DNA from: Brevibacillus composti
Lineage (GTDB): Bacteria > Bacillota > Bacilli > Brevibacillales > Brevibacillaceae
DNA length: 64,000 nt
Direction of reading: 5' to 3'
Assembly (NCBI RefSeq): GCF_016406105.1
Contig: NZ_CP066308.1
Span: 4,066,501-4,130,500 of the forward strand
Both the position numbers and the translations under genes were made by a program. Positions within the stretch are counted from its first letter, which is position 1, and each line of letters starts with the position of its first letter. Below are positions 39,771 to 49,223 of the stretch, in pieces. The notes beneath the pieces are model-generated. The model did not search any database. It saw only the letters and a list, made by a program, of their open reading frames with translations, and was not told where the DNA came from.

Positions 39771-42700
39771 CTACTTCGGCAGCTTTTTCAATTGCGTCAT
39801 GACGCGGATGGTGATGACCGCCATTTCTGCGCGGGTCAGGTTATTTTCCGGCTTAAAGCTAAAAGTAGGCTTTTTAGCCGATGGATCATCGGGCTCTCCA
39901 TTCATTAACTTAGCTTTGGCTACAGCCAGAACTGATGCTGTTGCATAGTAACTCACGTCTTTTCCATCCGTAAACATTTTATTTAATGCTTGTGCGGAGG
40001 ATTCTGGAGTGCCTAGCTTGAGATTTAGTGCACGAGAAATCATTACGGCAGCTTCTTCACGGGTTAATGGATCATCCGGCCTAAAATATCCGGGAATCTT
40101 TCCACGAATGATACCTGCCCTTGCAGCCGTCTCGATATATTTGTAGTCATAGTCCCAATGGACAGGTCTTGGCCGAACATCCAAGAAAGTAGGTTGAACT
40201 GGATCGGTTTCGTTATTGTCATAATAGGGACCAGCATTTATCGGTAAATCCAAAGCTTTCACCAGCATTGTTGCGAATTCTCCACGTGACATGTCACGAT
40301 TCGCACCAAAGGTACTGTAGCTATAGGCAGGCATGATCCCTTTAGAATAGAGTGTTTCCATAGCATCACGAGCAAAGTCATGGAATACGACATCTTCAAA
40401 GGATTCTCTGTTCTTCATCACCATGTAATATCCAAAACCTCTGAATGGTACCGTAATGGTTTTCTTTCCGGTATTTACAACCCCACCTACGTTCTTCCAT
40501 TCAAATCCATTATGATAAAAAACGGTCATAATATTGTTTGCTGCATTGACAATGGACGAGTCGTATTGGATCGACAGCGTTCCTTCACGGCTGGGAACTA
40601 AATTTTCATCATATCGATCTCTAAATTCCCTACCGTCATTTTCATCATAGTAGGGATCTCGTCCTCCCGGATTTTTCACATCACCTGCATCAATATAATA
40701 AAGCGGACTTGCATAATTAAACCTTTCGTCTAGTACCAATCGGCTTTCCATCGAGTTTCCTGATATGTTTACTTGACCCGTCGTCCGATCAGCAATCCCA
40801 AAGTAAAGGGGAGTATCAACAAAGATATCTTCTGTTGGATTCTTCACTTCTTCTCCAGCACGATTATTACTTGGAGAAAGAAGGACTGTTCCTGTCGGGA
40901 ATTTTAATTCCAATCCTTTGTTGAATGCTTGAAATGATACTTTTTTTCCTAATACATCACGATATTCAGCACCATCAACAGTCGAATTGGCATTAAAGAT
41001 TTGTATTTGATCATTGTACGTAACATCACCCACCTGAATAGTGTATTTGACTGAATTTAAACCGCTTTTCAGTGGAACAGTTGCCGTAAAAACATAATAT
41101 GTCTTCGGAACCGCTTTTGCAAAGTCACGATCAAATTCAAAATCTGGATCTGTTCTGTTGCTCGTTTTTGCTTCAATTTTGCCAAACAAGACTTTGTCCG
41201 CTTTTTCAGCGAATATTTTAATATAGGCGCTGTTGCTGTTCACTGTGATGTATGGATCCGTTGGCCTTGCCTTTGTAGGGCTAAGGATTTCCCAGGTATT
41301 CGTTTTTTGATTAATTTTGATGTTGTATCTAACTATTGTCCCACTCTCATCTTCGGCAACAATCGTATAAATTGTTGTGTTGTTCTTTTTTAATGTCAAT
41401 GGGAGCAGGGATAATAATCTCTCTTGTTCCTCATTCTTTTGTTCCCCAGATCCCTTGGCAGCCTGTTGAGCCTTATCAAGCATTCGATTATACTTGGATG
41501 CACTAACGGCACCCTCGAAACTTGAACCGGATCTCTTAATATTAGAGTCGGAACCAAAAAACTCCTGTAGACTTCCAGGGAGTTCCTGCAAAGCTTCCTG
41601 ATACTCTTTTCCTGTATCGATTGACTTCCACGATCCGTTATCATTTACGAAGTCAACGATTCGCTTGCCGTTTTTCTCTACGTATAACTTGGAAGCGTCT
41701 TTAACTTTGAAGGAAAATTTACTCAGAAACGCTGCTCCCGTTTCGTATGACCCTCCACTCGAGCTTTGCGTTAACTCCGTTTCTTTCCCATTAAATATTC
41801 CCCAAAGTTTCACTTCTTCAATAGACGGTGCCTTTGCTGTAATGTAAAGAATTTCGTAAGTAAATACCACTGGCGTCGCTCCCGGTTTGGCCACCGGATT
41901 AAGCGTGATTTTCAAGGTATTGGTACCTTTTTTCAAAATTGAGGTTGAACCTACCTCTTTGGTAAGCTCGGCTTTTGAAATGGAAAATTCACCTGTGGCA
42001 GTATCTGTGAAATCGACTTTGAGTTTGTGGCCATTTAGCTCGGCTCTTAGATTTTCTAGTTCCGGTGGATTCGGCGCCGGTGTAACAGCTTTTAGATCAA
42101 AGTTGTATACACGACCGTTCAGTTTAGTCGGTATATCGCTTTCACTGTTAATCTGGAATCCGTCGTAAAAACTGTTATCTGCACCATTGCTACTTTTATA
42201 GGTAAGTTGTACATATGGTGCCACTTGCCATTTAATTGGATATTGAACCGTTGCCATGATACCTATGTCTGGATCCGGATTTTCGTAGTTTATTTTTAGG
42301 TTTCCTGTACCTGCGTCGGGACTTTTTAAAGTAATTGTTGCGACATATCTGTCAGGGATAGTAACGTCATTGGCATCTTTCGCCTCTTTAACGTCAATTG
42401 AATACATACTGTTATGAAGTTGTTTTTCATTTAAGTAAATCTTGTACCAACTAACTTGATCGATGAAGTCACCTGTAATGAGAAGCTCAGCCGGCACACC
42501 AAGCAATGTATTTGTCCTGGATGTAGAAAGCGGAGCTGCTAAATATGTGCCTGAAATAAATTGAGGGGCACTTTCATCGACCGCTTGAAACGTATATTGG
42601 TATCTTCTTACATCGATGGACGTTGTGTCTGCATCCGGTTCTGCACTTTCTTTGTATTTGTACACAAGCCAGACACTGTACTTCTTTCCAGGTGTAAATG

Positions 42701-43733
42701 CTGCCAGGATATCTTCAACCAGTGTATATTCCGTAAATCCATCATTGGCGGGTTTTGATACTGGAGTATTTATTGGGTAGACAGTTTCAGATGATGCACC
42801 TTCTTCTTTTATCACATATGACATGGAATCAAATGGCCTGTTTGCATTATCCTTGTCATACTGCAATAATGCAGTTGCTTCTATTTTCAGATTTGTATTA
42901 CCGCTTTCTTTTACCCTAACTGTATTGTTAACGACTTCATCCTCAGAATCTGGCATAAGGCGATCTCCGTTGATACTCAAATTGTAAAGGAGGTCGGCTT
43001 CTCCTACTGAGGTCGTAACTACCACAAGCTTTCTCTCGATGGTCCCCACAGTCTTATTTTGATTCATCGCTGTGAATCTAAGAGTATTTTCACCAAACAT
43101 CACAGGTAATTTCAAGCTAAAAAAACCTGTCGTTTTACTTACTGACCCCTGGACAACTTCACCTTTAGACACATTTTCTACGATCACATTATCAGCATTT
43201 AATGCCTTTCCATTCATATTAAGGACCATACGTGTAGAGGAGGGCATAGAATAATAAGTTATCCCGCTAGGATTTAATGTCGTGTCCTCTACTGTGATTT
43301 CTTCAATAATTGGTGTGTCATTGTAATTCACATAAAACTGCAGATGGTTAATTTCAGAGCTACCAATAATTTGGTAAAAACTAATAATATTTAGCCCAGG
43401 CTGAAGAGAAATATCGTGGAAGGTAAACGTGTTTCCAACTACCTTGGGAGTCAGTTTGTCCATACCTGGGACAACCGTCCCGTTTCCTAAGGTAATTTTC
43501 ACACGTAGACTATTGGCAGTTATGCCACCACCGAGCGTACCACTAATAGTAATTTTAGAGCTACCATACGTGTACGCGTCTACAACACTCGTACCTTTTC
43601 CGTTGAATGCATCTTCCAAAATAATAGGTTTCTCAGCTGCTATGGCTACGGAGGGTACAACTCCCGTAACAACCAGTAACAAAGCCAAACACACAGCAAA
43701 CCACTGCCGAATTATCGTAACTTTTTTTTGCAA
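39771..43733 (-). CDS. large SLH-anchored surface protein
   Basis: The 1,320-residue protein has an N-terminal signal peptide (WFAVCLALLLVVTGVVPSVAIA), a long beta-sandwich body of Ig-like and cadherin-like modules, and three C-terminal SLH modules at about residues 1130-1315. These contain FEDVVFHDFARDAMETLYSKGIMPAYSYSTFGANRDMSRGEFATMLVKAL and RPDDPLTREEAAVMISRALNL. The SLH modules attach it to wall polymer, so it is a second S-layer-associated protein. Translation starts at TTG 43733 after GAGAGGTGA. Next to it lie tagO and tagA, which make wall polymer. Confidence 0.87.
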   Translation of the reverse strand: MQKKVTIIRQWFAVCLALLLVVTGVVPSVAIAAEKPIILEDAFNGKGTSVVDAYTYGSSKITISGTLGGGITANSLRVKITLGNGTVVPGMDKLTPKVVGNTFTFHDISLQPGLNIISFYQIIGSSEINHLQFYVNYNDTPIIEEITVEDTTLNPSGITYYSMPSSTRMVLNMNGKALNADNVIVENVSKGEVVQGSVSKTTGFFSLKLPVMFGENTLRFTAMNQNKTVGTIERKLVVVTTSVGEADLLYNLSINGDRLMPDSEDEVVNNTVRVKESGNTNLKIEATALLQYDKDNANRPFDSMSYVIKEEGASSETVYPINTPVSKPANDGFTEYTLVEDILAAFTPGKKYSVWLVYKYKESAEPDADTTSIDVRRYQYTFQAVDESAPQFISGTYLAAPLSTSRTNTLLGVPAELLITGDFIDQVSWYKIYLNEKQLHNSMYSIDVKEAKDANDVTIPDRYVATITLKSPDAGTGNLKINYENPDPDIGIMATVQYPIKWQVAPYVQLTYKSSNGADNSFYDGFQINSESDIPTKLNGRVYNFDLKAVTPAPNPPELENLRAELNGHKLKVDFTDTATGEFSISKAELTKEVGSTSILKKGTNTLKITLNPVAKPGATPVVFTYEILYITAKAPSIEEVKLWGIFNGKETELTQSSSGGSYETGAAFLSKFSFKVKDASKLYVEKNGKRIVDFVNDNGSWKSIDTGKEYQEALQELPGSLQEFFGSDSNIKRSGSSFEGAVSASKYNRMLDKAQQAAKGSGEQKNEEQERLLSLLPLTLKKNNTTIYTIVAEDESGTIVRYNIKINQKTNTWEILSPTKARPTDPYITVNSNSAYIKIFAEKADKVLFGKIEAKTSNRTDPDFEFDRDFAKAVPKTYYVFTATVPLKSGLNSVKYTIQVGDVTYNDQIQIFNANSTVDGAEYRDVLGKKVSFQAFNKGLELKFPTGTVLLSPSNNRAGEEVKNPTEDIFVDTPLYFGIADRTTGQVNISGNSMESRLVLDERFNYASPLYYIDAGDVKNPGGRDPYYDENDGREFRDRYDENLVPSREGTLSIQYDSSIVNAANNIMTVFYHNGFEWKNVGGVVNTGKKTITVPFRGFGYYMVMKNRESFEDVVFHDFARDAMETLYSKGIMPAYSYSTFGANRDMSRGEFATMLVKALDLPINAGPYYDNNETDPVQPTFLDVRPRPVHWDYDYKYIETAARAGIIRGKIPGYFRPDDPLTREEAAVMISRALNLKLGTPESSAQALNKMFTDGKDVSYYATASVLAVAKAKLMNGEPDDPSAKKPTFSFKPENNLTRAEMAVITIRVMTQLKKLPK

Positions 43734-43856
43734 AAGGTTTCACCTCTCCAATAAAAATTGTCCACCCCAATGTAATAGGCTTGGACTGTCGCTCTCTGTT
43801 TTTATTATCGGTAAAACCGACTCTCCCCTTAAGGCTTATCTTGAAAAAAGTGGTGA

Positions 43857-43887
43857 AAAAAGCCTCTGCTGATCGCCAGCAGAGGCT
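43857..43887 (-). terminator. terminator after tagO
   Basis: A perfect 10-bp stem (GCCTCTGCTG / CAGCAGAGGC) is followed on the minus strand by TTTTTTCACC, 31 bases after the tagO stop. Confidence 0.92.
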
Positions 43888-43917
43888 TGTCGTGTCGGTA
43901 TTTTCTTTTCCTGTTCC

Positions 43918-45033
43918 CTAGTGGCTTCGGCGCTGCTCCGCGTTCCGCACCTTCAACTTGCGGTAGGTGTTGATCAGCGGGCGGTGGCGGCGTCCGACCA
44001 GTCCGACCACCTCTGTCGCCATATGTGTCGCAAACAGCAGGAGCACCATGACGATGATGGTTGTCCATTTGGTCGTCTTCGTCAGGACGATGGCCATCGT
44101 TCCAAAGAAGATGCTGATCACATAGATCGTCAGGACCGTGGCGCGATGGGACAGTCCCATATTGAGCAGGCAGTGATGCAAATGCCCTTTGTCCGGGCTG
44201 GAGATCGGCTTTTTGTTGACGATTCGGCGCACAATCGCAAAGAACGTATCCCAGAGCGGTACGCCGAGCACGACGATCGGGATGATGAAAGAGACGAACA
44301 GCGCCTCTTTGAAGCCCATGATCGACAGTGCCGCCAGGTTGAAGCCGAGAAACAGCGAGCCGGTATCCCCCATGAAGATGCGGGCCGGGTGAAAATTGAA
44401 GTAGAGAAAGCCGAGAATCGCACCGAGCAGCACGAAGCAATAGAGCGCGATCGTGTCGTAGTGCGCGGCGCCCGTGCCAGACATGACGAGCGCGACGATC
44501 GCCATGGTCGCGGTCGCGATCGCGGATACGCCGGCAGAGAGGCCGTCCAGGCCATCGATGAGGTTCACCGCATTGGTGACGCCCACGATCCAGAAGATCG
44601 TAATCGGCACGCCCAGCCAGAGCAGCCAGCCGCTGGTAAAGTCGATGCTGCCTTGGTAAGGCAGGTTGACGACGCCGATTTTGAGTCCAAACGGGATGAC
44701 TACGATCGCCGCCGCCAAGAGTTGGCCGAGCAGCTTCCATTTGGGGGACAGCTGGTACTTGTCGTCCAGCATGCCCACCACCATCACGATGGTGCAGCCG
44801 ATAAAGATGCCCAGCATTTCCTTCATCTCGGCGAAGGGCACAAATAAAAAGAATGCGACAAAATATCCCAAGTAAATTGCCAAACCACCGAGCCGCGGCA
44901 TGATGCGCGTGTGAACCTTTCTTTGGTCCGGCGCGTCAGTCGCCCCGATGGATACAGCCAGTTTTTTCACATAAGGTGTAGCGACAAATGATACGATCAG
45001 CGAGGTCAATAATCCGAGGATTAGTGTAGACAT
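43918..45033 (-). CDS. tagO: undecaprenyl-phosphate N-acetylglucosaminyl 1-phosphate transferase
   Basis: The 371-residue integral membrane protein belongs to the MraY/WecA/TagO family. It has about ten membrane helices and the catalytic loops GMLDDKYQLSPKWK, NAVNLIDGLDGLSAG and HPARIFMGDTGSLFLG, plus the late PDKGHLHHCLL motif of the WecA/TagO branch. It transfers GlcNAc-1-P from UDP-GlcNAc to undecaprenyl phosphate, the first step of teichoic-acid or secondary wall polymer synthesis. A strong GAGAGGAG precedes the ATG. tagA follows upstream on the same strand and acts on its product. Confidence 0.92.
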   Translation of the reverse strand: MSTLILGLLTSLIVSFVATPYVKKLAVSIGATDAPDQRKVHTRIMPRLGGLAIYLGYFVAFFLFVPFAEMKEMLGIFIGCTIVMVVGMLDDKYQLSPKWKLLGQLLAAAIVVIPFGLKIGVVNLPYQGSIDFTSGWLLWLGVPITIFWIVGVTNAVNLIDGLDGLSAGVSAIATATMAIVALVMSGTGAAHYDTIALYCFVLLGAILGFLYFNFHPARIFMGDTGSLFLGFNLAALSIMGFKEALFVSFIIPIVVLGVPLWDTFFAIVRRIVNKKPISSPDKGHLHHCLLNMGLSHRATVLTIYVISIFFGTMAIVLTKTTKWTTIIVMVLLLFATHMATEVVGLVGRRHRPLINTYRKLKVRNAEQRRSH

Positions 45034-45061
45034 CGACTGTTCTCCTCTCTCAGGGGTACAT

Positions 45062-45814
45062 TCAGCGACGGCTTCCCCTTTTTTCCTTCAAGACTGTCCA
45101 AACGAACAACGGAATCGCCAGTTGTCTCCTCCAGCGCGACGGCTGGGACAACAGCCGATAGAGCCACTCCAGATGCAAACGCTGCCAGAGTATGGGTGCC
45201 CGCTTTACTTTCCCGGCGATGACGTCCAGGCTGCCTCCGACTCCCATCGCGAGCGTCGCCTGCAGCTGGTCGCGATGCGCCGCGATCCATTCGTCCTGCC
45301 TGGGCGCTCCCAGCGCGACGAACAAGAGATGAGGCCGGGCCTCGGCAATCTCCTGCACGATCGCCTGTTCTTCGTCTTGTTGAAAATAACCGTCTCGATA
45401 CCCAACAAGGCGCGCCCCCGGATAGCGCTGGGACAGCTTTTCCGCTGCCCGTCTGTTTACCTCCGGTGACGCTCCCAACAGATAGACGTTCCAATTTTCT
45501 TTGTCTGCGGCAGCCATCAGGGCTTCCAACAGCTCTACGCCCGTGACGCGCTCGGTTATCGGCTGGCCGGTCCATTTGGCGGCGTAGACGATCCCGATCC
45601 CGTCCGGTACGACATAGGCTTGATCGAGCACTGCGCGAAACCCCTGATGCTCTCTCGCCAGCATGACAATTTCCGGGTTGGCTGTCACCACATGGGTCTG
45701 TTTTCCATCCCGGATCCGCTCCGCCAGATAAGTCACCGTCTCGGCAAACCCTCTCGTGGCAAACGACACTCCCAATATGTTAGCGACCTGTTTGGTCAAC
45801 GCTTTCACCTTCAT
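45062..45814 (-). CDS. tagA: WecG/TagA/CpsF-family glycosyltransferase
   Basis: The 250-residue protein has the family motifs HVVTANPEIVMLAR, YVVPDGIGIVYAAK and LFVALGAPRQDEWIAAHR, the last being the UDP-sugar-binding region, and the C-terminal RLHLEWLYRLLSQPSRWRRQ. TagA adds N-acetylmannosamine to the lipid-linked GlcNAc made by TagO. The gap of 28 bases to tagO suggests one operon. The exact sugar used here is inferred from the family. Confidence 0.9.
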   Translation of the reverse strand: MKVKALTKQVANILGVSFATRGFAETVTYLAERIRDGKQTHVVTANPEIVMLAREHQGFRAVLDQAYVVPDGIGIVYAAKWTGQPITERVTGVELLEALMAAADKENWNVYLLGASPEVNRRAAEKLSQRYPGARLVGYRDGYFQQDEEQAIVQEIAEARPHLLFVALGAPRQDEWIAAHRDQLQATLAMGVGGSLDVIAGKVKRAPILWQRLHLEWLYRLLSQPSRWRRQLAIPLFVWTVLKEKRGSRR

Positions 45815-45900
45815 TACCTTGCAGACGTACGGCGTCTAGAAAAAGTTGCACCATTAGCATTCTACCCTAAAGCCAGGGGACATACAAGACGATTGACCAT

Positions 45901-46353
45901 TCAGTCTTTTTGTGCCGCCGACAGCGCAAACAACAAGCCGCCCTCGGCGACTACCTTGCCGTTTACCTTGGCTGCGCCATGCCCCTTGCCGATGGAGCCG
46001 CGGACGCGCGTCAGCTCGACCTCGAGAGTCAGCGTATCACCCGGCTTTACCTGGTCCTTGAAGCGGAACTCGTCAATCCCTGCGAAAAAGGCCAGCTTCC
46101 CTTTGTTATCCTCCATACTGAGTACGGCTACAGCGCCTACTTGTGCCAGCGCTTCCACGATCAACACGCCGGGCATGACCGGATAACCGGGAAAATGCCC
46201 CTGGAAAAAGGGCTCGTTTACCGTTACATTCTTGATTCCGACAGCCCGTTTTCCGATCTCCAGCTCCGTGATCTTGTCCACCAGCAAAAACGGATACCGA
46301 TGAGGAATAATCCCCTGAATGGCACTTACGTCTAAAGGCAGTTGAAATTCCAC
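45901..46353 (-). CDS. fabZ: 3-hydroxyacyl-[ACP] dehydratase
   Basis: The protein of about 150 residues has the hot-dog dehydratase motifs: catalytic His in [12 protein letters not shown] and catalytic Glu in [20 protein letters not shown]. FabZ removes water from 3-hydroxyacyl-ACP in fatty-acid elongation. I chose GTG at 46353, four bases after GGAGCGGTG, giving the usual length; an ATG at 46374 lacks a good ribosome site. In Bacillus subtilis fabZ also lies beside flhP, flhO and mbl, and the order is kept here with three genes between. Confidence 0.93.
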   Translation of the reverse strand: MEFQLPLDVSAIQGIIPHRYPFLLVDKITELEIGKRAVGIKNVTVNEPFFQGHFPGYPVMPGVLIVEALAQVGAVAVLSMEDNKGKLAFFAGIDEFRFKDQVKPGDTLTLEVELTRVRGSIGKGHGAAKVNGKVVAEGGLLFALSAAQKD

Positions 46354-46476
46354 TCTACACCGCTCCATTTCCATACTTTATCACACTTCATGCATGCATG
46401 AAGACCATACGCGAAACTGAGAATATAGACAACCCCCTGTCGTCCTTCTGGGTGCGATCGGGGTTAAAATAGAGGG

Positions 46477-46504
46477 GCACTTCCTGCACGTGGAGCGGAA
46501 GTGC
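46477..46504 (-). terminator. terminator-like hairpin after the phosphatidyltransferase gene
   Basis: The 8-bp stem GCACTTCC / GGAAGTGC lies 28 bases after the stop at 46532 and is followed on the minus strand by CCCCTCTATTTT. Confidence 0.6.
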
Positions 46505-46531
46505 TCTTTACTTGTCCAAACCCATTTTGTA

Positions 46532-47050
46532 TCAGTACACGCGATTCATCAGACGAAACTTCACCAAGTAAATAGCCGTGGTCACGAAAGAGAACAGGAT
46601 GACGCTCCACAAAATCAGTTCACCATACTGATATCTGTATATCACCATTGGAAACGCAATGTAAAACAAGACTGTGGTGATCTTCCCAAAAGCGTTGGCC
46701 GGGACTGTCTTTTTCCCGCGCAGGTGGTACACAGCCGACACTGCGATCATCCCTGCATCTCGAGCGAAAAAAATCAAGGTGGCCCACACGCTTATGCGCT
46801 CTGTCAAGAACAATGAGGCAATGACTGCCATCATCATCAGCTTGTCTGCCAAGGGGTCCATCATGGTTCCAAACGTCGTTACAAGCTTGTGCTTTCGCGC
46901 TATGTATCCGTCTGCAATATCAGTCAATCCCGCCAGGATCAGAATGCCCAGGGCAATCTCCACATGATACGGAAACGGCTGAAAAAACACGTACAAATAC
47001 AAAGGGATGAGAACGATGCGAAAAACGGTCAACGCATTTGGCAGATTCAC
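46532..47050 (-). CDS. CDP-alcohol phosphatidyltransferase (PgsA-like)
   Basis: The 172-residue membrane protein has the complete CDP-alcohol phosphatidyltransferase motif DG-xx-AR-x8-G-xxx-D-xxx-D in ADGYIARKHKLVTTFGTMMDPLADK. Family members join a CDP-activated lipid to an alcohol, for example glycerol 3-phosphate in phosphatidylglycerol synthesis. Whether this is the housekeeping PgsA or a second paralogue cannot be told from the window. GTG at 47050 follows GGAGGG. Confidence 0.88.
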   Translation of the reverse strand: MNLPNALTVFRIVLIPLYLYVFFQPFPYHVEIALGILILAGLTDIADGYIARKHKLVTTFGTMMDPLADKLMMMAVIASLFLTERISVWATLIFFARDAGMIAVSAVYHLRGKKTVPANAFGKITTVLFYIAFPMVIYRYQYGELILWSVILFSFVTTAIYLVKFRLMNRVY

Positions 47051-47151
47051 GGATATCCCTCCGGATCAAATCGTCACTCCCTTTTTGCCACTGTTCCATT
47101 ATACTCTCTGGACAACGGGCACAACAAGTCCTCATGAATGTCATTAGAAAA

Positions 47152-47176
47152 ACCCCATACCACCAGCGGTTGGGGT
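47152..47176 (-). terminator. terminator after the EpuA-domain gene
   Basis: Stem ACCCCA / TGGGGT is followed on the minus strand by TTTTTCTAATG. It closes the mbl-flhO-flhP-epuA unit. Confidence 0.78.
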
Positions 47177-47183
47177 CTGCCTA

Positions 47184-47432
47184 TCATGTTCCGGAGAACA
47201 TCAAATCATACATGTGCTTGTAGGTATTCAGATCGAATACTTCAGACGCGGGCTTGTCCCCGACTACGCTGTAACCGATGACAAGGCCAATGATCAGCGA
47301 GAAAAACAGCAGGAACGGGACGATCAACAGCTTGGCCGCTCTGATCTGCCAAGCGCTGCCGACGGGCTTTCGTTCTCTCTGCTCGGCTCCCTGATTTTCA
47401 CGCGGGGAGCGTTTTCCCTTTCCTTGATCCAT
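47184..47432 (-). CDS. EpuA-domain small membrane protein (RpoB-associated family)
   Basis: The 82-residue protein has a basic N-terminus, one membrane helix (LLIVPFLLFFSLIIGLVIGYSVVG) and the C-terminal motif FDLNTYKHMYDLMFSGT typical of the EpuA family, often misannotated as an RNA polymerase beta subunit. The function is not established. It follows flhP by 28 bases, a common arrangement in Bacillales. Confidence 0.8.
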   Translation of the reverse strand: MDQGKGKRSPRENQGAEQRERKPVGSAWQIRAAKLLIVPFLLFFSLIIGLVIGYSVVGDKPASEVFDLNTYKHMYDLMFSGT

Positions 47433-47460
47433 GCGCGTATCCTCCGACTTGCTGAGTGTA

Positions 47461-48276
47461 TTAACGAGACCTCAGTGAATTGGCGATCCCCATCATCTGA
47501 TCGGTAATGCCGATCGCACGGGAATTCAATTGATAGGCCCTTTGAATATTGATCAGTTGAGACATTTCCTCCTGCAGATTGACGTTGGATGACTCCAGCG
47601 CCCCTTGCCGGATTCTGCCCTCCGCGTAATCCATGAAATCAGGCGCTTTTTGGTCGCCTAGCGTAGGAGCGAGCAACTGGTTGCTGCCGACTTGCTGCAG
47701 CTGATCAGGGTTGTCCACTTTGAACAGGCGCAGCTGTGCTGCTTCTACTCCGTCCATCATGACGACACCCTCGGGCGTAATGGTCAGCTCTCCCGGGTTT
47801 TCAAACGTAATGCGGTTGCCCACTTCGTCCACCAGGTACTCCCCCGTTGGCGTCGCCAGGGCAAAACCGGGCAGATCCCCCATCTGGGTCAGCTGAAAAC
47901 CGCCGCTCCGCGTCAGCCGGTACTCGTCCTCCATCTCCCCGTCCGCATTGCGAAACACACGTGAGACCAGAAAATAACCGTCCCCTTCGATCATCAGATC
48001 GGTGGGAACATCCGTCACCTTCATGCTGCCCGGGGTGACATCCATCTTCGTCAAGCCCAGCCGCGCGCCGCTGCCGATCCGCAGGCCAGCCGGCGAGTTG
48101 CGCTGCTGATTATCGACTGCCGCCTGTTCGTTCATCGAGTCGGACAGCAGTTCGGAGAAAGAGGCGGAGCGCCGCTTGAATCCGACTGTATCGACGTTGG
48201 CCAGATTATTGGCCGTGTTGTCCAGCGCCTGCTGAACGCCGCGCAGCGCCGATGTGGAGATATGAAGCGATTGCAT
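47461..48276 (-). CDS. flhP: flagellar hook-basal body rod protein
   Basis: The 271-residue protein has the FlgG/FlgF-type N-terminal motif (ALRGVQQALDNTANNLANVDTVGFKRR) and the C-terminal motif ESSNVNLQEEMSQLINIQRAYQLNSRAI. It forms part of the flagellar rod. It follows flhO by 17 bases with AGGAGG before the ATG. The order mbl-flhO-flhP is the same as in Bacillus subtilis. Confidence 0.92.
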   Translation of the reverse strand: MQSLHISTSALRGVQQALDNTANNLANVDTVGFKRRSASFSELLSDSMNEQAAVDNQQRNSPAGLRIGSGARLGLTKMDVTPGSMKVTDVPTDLMIEGDGYFLVSRVFRNADGEMEDEYRLTRSGGFQLTQMGDLPGFALATPTGEYLVDEVGNRITFENPGELTITPEGVVMMDGVEAAQLRLFKVDNPDQLQQVGSNQLLAPTLGDQKAPDFMDYAEGRIRQGALESSNVNLQEEMSQLINIQRAYQLNSRAIGITDQMMGIANSLRSR

Positions 48277-48293
48277 GCGTTCTTCCTCCTATT

Positions 48294-49217
48294 CTACCCG
48301 TTTACCCGGCCGATTTCATTGGCTGCTTTTTCCAATGTGCCGTCCAGCGTCGTGATGATGCGCTGGTTGGCCTCGTAGGCCCGGAGTACGGTCATCATGT
48401 CGGTCATGGTTTGGGCCGGATCTACGTTGGAGCGCTCCAGCCATCCCTGCTTCACACCGTAAAAGCCTTCATTTTCCGGATCTTCCGCCGCGTTGACAGG
48501 CTGACCTTCCCCTTCATAGCGGTAGATGTTCGTCCCTTCTCTCACCAGCTGCTGAGGACTGGTCACCACCCTGATCCCTAGGCTCTGCTCCCCAAACGGC
48601 ACCCGCTCTCCGTCTTCATTCCGGTAGAAAAGAGCGCCGTCCTGGCTGATTTCCAGGGTGTGGCCCGCGCTCGCCTCGATGCCGTCCGGATCGTTGACGC
48701 GGATCGCCTGATTCTCGTCATTCAATACATAGTAGCCGTCCGCCGTCACCAAATAGCCGTCCGCATTGACGCTCCAGTTGCCGTTGCGCGTATAGCGGAG
48801 CTGCTCCGGCTCGGCCGGGCCTGCAGCCGGGTCTTCCAATCTCGCCACGCTGAAAAACAGGCGCCGCTCATTGCCTTCCTCATCCGGCTGGATATTGTCC
48901 ATCAGCGCGACATCGAAAGGATCGCGCGTCTCGGCAATATCTCCCTGGCGAAATACAGGAAGTGCCTCCGACATGTATACACCCGTGTGCAGGCGGCCGA
49001 TCAGGGCAGCTTGTCCACCCATTTGCGGCAGCCCCTGAATATCCGGTCCTTCCTGATCGCGGATGCGCGCCAGCAGCTGCTCAGGAAAAGCACGCATGAC
49101 GCCCACGTCTTGCTTGTAGCCTGGCGTATTGATGTTCGCCAGGTTATTCGCCAGCGAATCCTGCCTTCTTTGCAGGGACAACATACCTGATGTGGCCGTG
49201 TATAAGCCTCTGATCAC
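48294..49217 (-). CDS. flhO: flagellar hook-basal body rod protein
   Basis: The 307-residue protein has the rod/hook N-terminal motif (MLSLQRRQDSLANNLANINTPGYKQD) and the C-terminal motif ERSNVDPAQTMTDMMTVLRAYEANQRII. Together with FlhP it builds the distal rod. GTG at 49217 follows GGGAGG. Only six bases separate it from the mbl stop, so it is transcribed with mbl. Confidence 0.92.
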   Translation of the reverse strand: MIRGLYTATSGMLSLQRRQDSLANNLANINTPGYKQDVGVMRAFPEQLLARIRDQEGPDIQGLPQMGGQAALIGRLHTGVYMSEALPVFRQGDIAETRDPFDVALMDNIQPDEEGNERRLFFSVARLEDPAAGPAEPEQLRYTRNGNWSVNADGYLVTADGYYVLNDENQAIRVNDPDGIEASAGHTLEISQDGALFYRNEDGERVPFGEQSLGIRVVTSPQQLVREGTNIYRYEGEGQPVNAAEDPENEGFYGVKQGWLERSNVDPAQTMTDMMTVLRAYEANQRIITTLDGTLEKAANEIGRVNG

Positions 49218-49223
49218 GCGGCA